Shown here piece by piece: positions 61,992-64,000 of a DNA stretch of 64,000 nucleotides (position 1 is the stretch's first letter; every line of letters starts with the position of its first letter). The translations under genes and the position numbers were made by a program. The notes under the pieces are model-generated. The model was not told where the DNA came from. It was given only the letters and a program-made list of their open reading frames with translations, and did not search any database. The stretch is from Clostridia bacterium (GTDB taxonomy: Bacteria; Bacillota; Clostridia; Christensenellales; Pumilibacteraceae): assembly GCA_013316045.1 (NCBI GenBank), contig WSNJ01000001.1, forward strand, positions 26,241-90,240, in the 5' to 3' direction.

Positions 61992-62807
61992 ATGCAACTG
62001 AAATATTTGTTGGCGGTGGATTTGGAAGGCGCGCACGGAGTCGTAGGCGAACCGTACAAGGGGCTTTCGGTAAACTTGCCCGACTATACAAAAGCCGTCG
62101 AGAACATAACGAAAGAAGTCAATGCGGCGATAAGCGCATTGTTCGATTGCGGCGCGGACGAAGTTATAGTTTGGGATAATCACGGCAACCGCGACAATCT
62201 CGATTTTACGAAGATAGACGGTCGCGCGAAAAAGATAAAGCCCGAAAGCAACGGGATAAAGAGACTTTCTTTTTTGTTCGACGGCTCGTATTCGGCTATG
62301 CTTATGATAGGCTATCACGCGCGGGAAGGATTACTCGGCGGCGTTTTGGCTCATACGTACAGCTCGGCGGATATACAGTATTATAAACTTGGCGATAAGG
62401 CGGTAGGCGAAACGGACATAGACGAAATAATAGCCGCAAGCTACGGAGTGCCGACCGTGTTTTTGTCGAGCGACAACGTTTGCGTAAACGAATTTTCTTC
62501 TTCGCGCCCGAACATAGCAACCGCCGTAACGAAGATAGGCAAAGGCAGAAACCGCGCCGAATTTTTGCCGCCCGAAAAAGTTTTGTCGGATATTTACAAC
62601 GGCGTGAAAAGAGCCGCGCAAAAACCCGTTCGCGTGAGAAATTATCCTTTTCCGTGCATAATAGAAGTTCGCTTTACTCGCTCGGAACGTGCCGCCGAGA
62701 TTTGCGAAAAGTTGCGCGCGGAAAATTTTGCCGTGCAGTACGGCGAAGATTCGCATATTTTGACGGCTGTCGTAAACAACGCCGACGAACTCAGACTGTT
62801 TTTATAA
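61992..62807 (+). CDS. M55 family peptidase (DppA-like D-aminopeptidase)
   Basis: A 271-aa zinc peptidase (ATG at 61992; a GTG at 61980 would add four residues but sits too close to AGAGG). DppA metal ligands are in place: Asp and Glu in VDLEGAHG, His in VWDNHGN near 60, His in MIGYHAREG near 105 and Glu in VGETDIDEI near 135. DppA cuts D-alanyl peptides from cell-wall turnover. Its place inside a glycan locus suggests work on wall-derived or glycopeptide-like products. No signal peptide. Confidence 0.88.
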   Translation: MQLKYLLAVDLEGAHGVVGEPYKGLSVNLPDYTKAVENITKEVNAAISALFDCGADEVIVWDNHGNRDNLDFTKIDGRAKKIKPESNGIKRLSFLFDGSYSAMLMIGYHAREGLLGGVLAHTYSSADIQYYKLGDKAVGETDIDEIIAASYGVPTVFLSSDNVCVNEFSSSRPNIATAVTKIGKGRNRAEFLPPEKVLSDIYNGVKRAAQKPVRVRNYPFPCIIEVRFTRSERAAEICEKLRAENFAVQYGEDSHILTAVVNNADELRLFL

Positions 62808-62819
62808 GGGGTAAGACAA

Positions 62820-63446
62820 ATGAAATTGCAAAAAAAAGACGTAATACTTTTTAACGGCGATTCGGTAACCGACTGCCGCAGAGACCGCGGCGATTTCCAT
62901 TCGCTTTCGGGATATTCCGAAACTATTATGAATTGTTTGAACTCTTTTTATCCGTCGCTCGAAATCGTTGGTTTCAACAGGGGCGTCGGCGGCGATTCGA
63001 CGAAAGATTTGCTGTGCCGCTTGGAAAACGAGTTCAAAGAAACGAAAGCCACCGTTTTTTCCGTGCTCATCGGGGTAAACGACACTTGGCACAGATACGA
63101 CGGAAGAAACTGTTACGTAAGCGCGGATCAATTTGAAGAAAATTACGACGCAATACTGAAAATAGCAAAAAAATATGCGCGCGAAACGGTTATAATGGAA
63201 CCGTTTTTATTGCCGACCGACCCCGATAAAAGCAGATTCAGAGAAGATCTCGACCCTAAAATTCAAATCGTCCGCTCGCTCGCGCGAAAGTACGGAACGG
63301 ATTTTATACCGCTCGACGGGATTTTCGCGGAAAAGTGCGTTTCCGCGGATTCGGAAATATTTTCCGTCGACGGCGTTCATCCGACCGATACGGGTCGCGC
63401 CGTCATCGCCAAAGAGTGGCTTAAAAGAGTTAGGCTTTCAGATTGA
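62820..63446 (+). CDS. SGNH/GDSL-type hydrolase
   Basis: A 208-aa intracellular esterase-like protein. Block I is LFNGDSVTDC (Ser15 nucleophile), block II has GVGGDST near 57, block III IGVNDT near 86 and block V DGVHPT near 185, giving the Ser-Asp-His set of SGNH hydrolases. Carbohydrate acetyl-esterases are common in this family, which fits removal of acyl groups from imported glycan. It starts 13 nt after the M55 gene with a GGGG-type site and is the last gene of the locus. Confidence 0.9.
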   Translation: MKLQKKDVILFNGDSVTDCRRDRGDFHSLSGYSETIMNCLNSFYPSLEIVGFNRGVGGDSTKDLLCRLENEFKETKATVFSVLIGVNDTWHRYDGRNCYVSADQFEENYDAILKIAKKYARETVIMEPFLLPTDPDKSRFREDLDPKIQIVRSLARKYGTDFIPLDGIFAEKCVSADSEIFSVDGVHPTDTGRAVIAKEWLKRVRLSD

Positions 63447-63466
63447 ATCGAGACAGATGCAGAACG

Positions 63467-64000
63467 ATGAATAAAGAGCATAAAAAAATAAGCGGAAAGC
63501 AAGTTACGCAGATAATTTTCGACGTTTTGACGGCGATGGTATCGGGCGTAATAGTTGCGCTCGGAATACATATATTCATATCGTACAACGGATTCGTGCC
63601 CGGCGGAACAAACGGTCTTGCGAACATTCTATCTACGTTAATCGGTTGGAATGCGGGTTATTTCCTTATAATTATAACTCTGCCTATATCCGTTCTCGTG
63701 TTCTTTTTCGTAAAAAAACGCGTGGGGTTGTTGCTCATAATTTATATGGGCACGCAGTCGGTATCGCAAATACTTTTCGGCAAATTCGAGCTGTACGTGT
63801 ATACGGCGAACGACGCTACGCTTATGCTTGCGTCTCTTTGCGGCGGCGTGGTAACGGGCACGGGCTTCGGATTTATGCTCAGGCGTTTCGGAGCGAGCGG
63901 CGGTACGTACGCTATTTCCGCGCTTATACGCAGGTGGAAACCGCAGGCGAGCGTCGTGTGGCTGTCGTTCGTAATGGACGCATCGGTCATAATTATAGCG
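63467..64000 (+). CDS. YitT-family membrane protein (3' partial)
   Basis: Open from the ATG at 63467 to the window edge (178 codons). About five membrane helices, with NGFVPGGTNGLANILS near residue 42-57 and the ASGGTYAISALI segment near 144, which match the YitT/DUF2179 family of Firmicutes membrane proteins of unclear function. The C-terminal DUF2179 domain would lie outside the window. No clear ribosome site. It is 20 nt past the SGNH gene on the same strand, so read-through from the glycan locus is possible, but a functional link is doubtful. Confidence 0.85.
   Translation, partial: MNKEHKKISGKQVTQIIFDVLTAMVSGVIVALGIHIFISYNGFVPGGTNGLANILSTLIGWNAGYFLIIITLPISVLVFFFVKKRVGLLLIIYMGTQSVSQILFGKFELYVYTANDATLMLASLCGGVVTGTGFGFMLRRFGASGGTYAISALIRRWKPQASVVWLSFVMDASVIIIA

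Overview
The window (about 48-50% GC by eye) looks like a chromosomal segment of an anaerobic Firmicutes bacterium, most likely an uncultured gut-type Clostridia member. The basis is the single-chain pyruvate:ferredoxin oxidoreductase, iron-dependent butanol-type alcohol dehydrogenase, twin DegV proteins, many lipoproteins with a Gram-positive layout, AGGAGG ribosome sites and TTGACA/TATAAT promoters with 17-bp spacers. Species cannot be fixed from sequence alone.

Layout. 1-9.8 kb: a glycan-uptake locus with a GH114-like hydrolase (5' partial), a solute-binding lipoprotein, two LplB/LplC-type permeases, a beta-rich lipoprotein and a membrane-anchored surface protein. 10.2-13.7 kb: pyruvate:ferredoxin oxidoreductase. 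13.9-16.2 kb: an AT-richer accessory patch with a large repeat array, an hsdS remnant, two paralogous XRE repressors with paired operators, a SLOG protein, a small acidic protein and a short transcript whose reading frame runs into its own terminator. 16.2-23.4 kb: the most unusual locus, with two HypB-like GTPases, an ECF-S/methyltransferase fusion, an amine-oxidase-fold flavoprotein, a 955-aa GltD-like iron-sulfur flavoprotein and HypA, but no hydrogenase gene. 24.1-27.9 kb: alcohol dehydrogenase, two DegV proteins and an XRE membrane regulator. 28.2-31 kb: a zinc/cadmium efflux set (P-type ATPase, separate HMA protein, ArsR regulator). 31-32.3 kb: rpsF-ssb-rpsR. 32.6-41.6 kb: ABC-F protein, UppP, a cysteine-rich protein, a lipoprotein, a YwaF-like membrane protein, a propeller-like protein, a DUF4091 protein, an UppS-like enzyme and a small Cys protein. 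41.7-44.6 kb: a second AT-rich patch with a membrane protein, a TIR-methyltransferase fusion and a decayed PPOX gene. 45.2-45.5 kb: two divergent tRNA-Ser genes. 45.7-63.4 kb: a second, larger glycan locus with an AraC regulator, a frameshifted GH127, two permeases, four lipoproteins, a TIM-barrel hydrolase, GH2, an M55 peptidase and an SGNH hydrolase. A YitT-type membrane protein runs off the right edge.

How it works together. Both glycan loci have binding protein and permeases but no ATPase gene, so a shared MsmX-type ATPase elsewhere is inferred. In the second locus, extracellular lipoproteins would bind or trim a glycan and the enzymes without signal peptides would finish it in the cytoplasm. 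The hyp locus combines nickel-chaperone-like proteins with two redox flavoproteins and a predicted vitamin or metal uptake subunit, and its client enzyme is not in the window. Intergenic DNA is crowded with repeats: a dispersed TCATTTCGA family, and a separate family of about 125-bp imperfect palindromes starting right after stop codons at four loci. Several genes appear to have leaderless or nearly leaderless mRNAs.
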